From JASSUD01 sp031963405 (GTDB lineage Bacteria > Pseudomonadota > Gammaproteobacteria > Burkholderiales > Burkholderiaceae), in assembly GCA_031963405.1 (NCBI GenBank), contig JASSUJ010000001.1:1798001-1862000 (forward strand): a stretch of DNA of 64,000 nucleotides, written 5' to 3'. Below, one piece after another: positions 63,584-64,000 of this stretch (positions within the stretch are counted from its first letter, which is position 1; each line of letters starts with the position of its first letter). A model generated the notes under the pieces. That model was not told the origin of the DNA. It did no database searches and saw only the letters and a list, made by a program, of their open reading frames with translations. Both the position numbers and the translations under genes were made by a program.

Positions 63584-63681
63584 AGAAGGTCTGTATAAGC
63601 CTGGACGGTGTTATGCCTGCGGGCTGTCCTAGTTGTACTGGCAGCAAAGGCCTTTCTTGCCCCCAGCTCATGCAGCCCCTC
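63584..63681. repeat. Family-1 repeat between kdpA and kdpB
   Basis: Left arm AGAAGGTCTGTATAAGCC, core GTACTGGCAGCAAAGGCCTT, right arm GCTCATGCAGCCCCTCCT. It splits the kdpAB message. Confidence 0.6.
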
Positions 63682-64000
63682 CTAGGTATTGGTCCAGAGG
63701 ATTAAATGTTCGACGATTGGGCCAAGGGCGAGGGCGGGGATATAGTTCAGGGCCCCGATAAGCAGCACGGTTCCGGCGAGTAAGCCAATAAACAGCGGCC
63801 CGTGAGTTGGCATCGTGCCTGCCGTTTCGGTTAGCCGCTTTTTATCTGCCAAGCTGCCAGCGATGGCCAGAACTGGGACGATTACCGCAAAGCGTCCGAG
63901 CCACATGAGGCTGCCTAAGATGGTGTTGTAGAACGGCGTGTTTGCCGATAGGCCGGCAAAAGCGCTGCCGTTGTTGTTGGCAGCCGAGGTAAAGGCATAG
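63682..64000 (-). CDS. kdpA: Potassium-transporting ATPase subunit KdpA, 3' part
   Basis: C-terminal 105 codons of the channel-like potassium-binding subunit. The frame is open to the window end: YAFTSAANNNGSAFAGLSANTPFYNT, then LGRFAVIVPVLAIAGSLADKK, GTMPTHGPLFIGLLAGTVLLIGALNYIPALALGPIVEHL. The rest lies beyond the window. Confidence 0.95.
   Translation of the reverse strand, partial: YAFTSAANNNGSAFAGLSANTPFYNTILGSLMWLGRFAVIVPVLAIAGSLADKKRLTETAGTMPTHGPLFIGLLAGTVLLIGALNYIPALALGPIVEHLILWTNT

Overview
The window looks like part of the chromosome of a Burkholderiaceae-type betaproteobacterium with a reduced, repeat-loaded genome. Two gene strings follow what I remember of the Burkholderia order: scpA-panC-panD and nadK<>hrcA-hemH-grpE-dnaK-dnaJ-pabBC. 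Neighbours I would expect are missing (recN beside nadK, hslR and a thioredoxin gene around grpE), metG lacks its usual C-terminal domain, and an ankyrin/F-box-like protein and a chitin-binding module are present. Together these suggest a host-associated, possibly fungal-endosymbiont lineage (Mycoavidus/Glomeribacter-like). That placement is inference; I could not search databases.

Layout. 1-385: 3' end of heme o synthase. 595-1472 (-): nine tandem tRNA-Phe-like genes, all with anticodon AAA, behind one promoter. 1885-9984: metG, tamB, tamA. 10416-15803: DUF3460, scpA, panC, panD, a cobalamin-type binding protein and two small unknown membrane proteins. 15915-18650 (-): a coiled-coil unknown and nadK. 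19099-28106: hrcA, hemH, grpE, dnaK, dnaJ, fused pabBC, with a sigma32-type promoter 460 bp ahead of grpE. 28531-32491: an unknown, a GDSL hydrolase and a porin. 33033-38406 (-): panB, folK, pcnB, hda, AI-2E permease. 38622-47960: purM, orn, fmt, htpX, rsmB, DUF4390, ntrY-like, ntrX-like. 48316-50124: F-box-like/ankyrin protein. 50699-51246: three more AAA tRNAs and the normal tRNA-Phe(GAA). 51435-57213: decayed P2-like prophage with a nuclease-transposase, a chitin-binding ORF and an iteron-rich region, bounded by a 236-238 bp direct repeat. 57405-64000 (-): kdpE, kdpD, kdpC, kdpB and the 3' end of kdpA.

The most unusual signal is the family of twelve tRNA-Phe(AAA) genes. All copies share G34->A34, keep all arms foldable through paired substitutions, lack an encoded CCA end, and lie behind copies of the normal tRNA-Phe promoter. 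The two arrays are inverted relative to each other, 49 kb apart. The second theme is a set of short, long-inverted-repeat elements of about 100 bp flanked by TA. They sit in many intergenic gaps, at stop codons, and twice in frame inside the N-terminal leaders of exported proteins (TamA and the DUF4390 protein).
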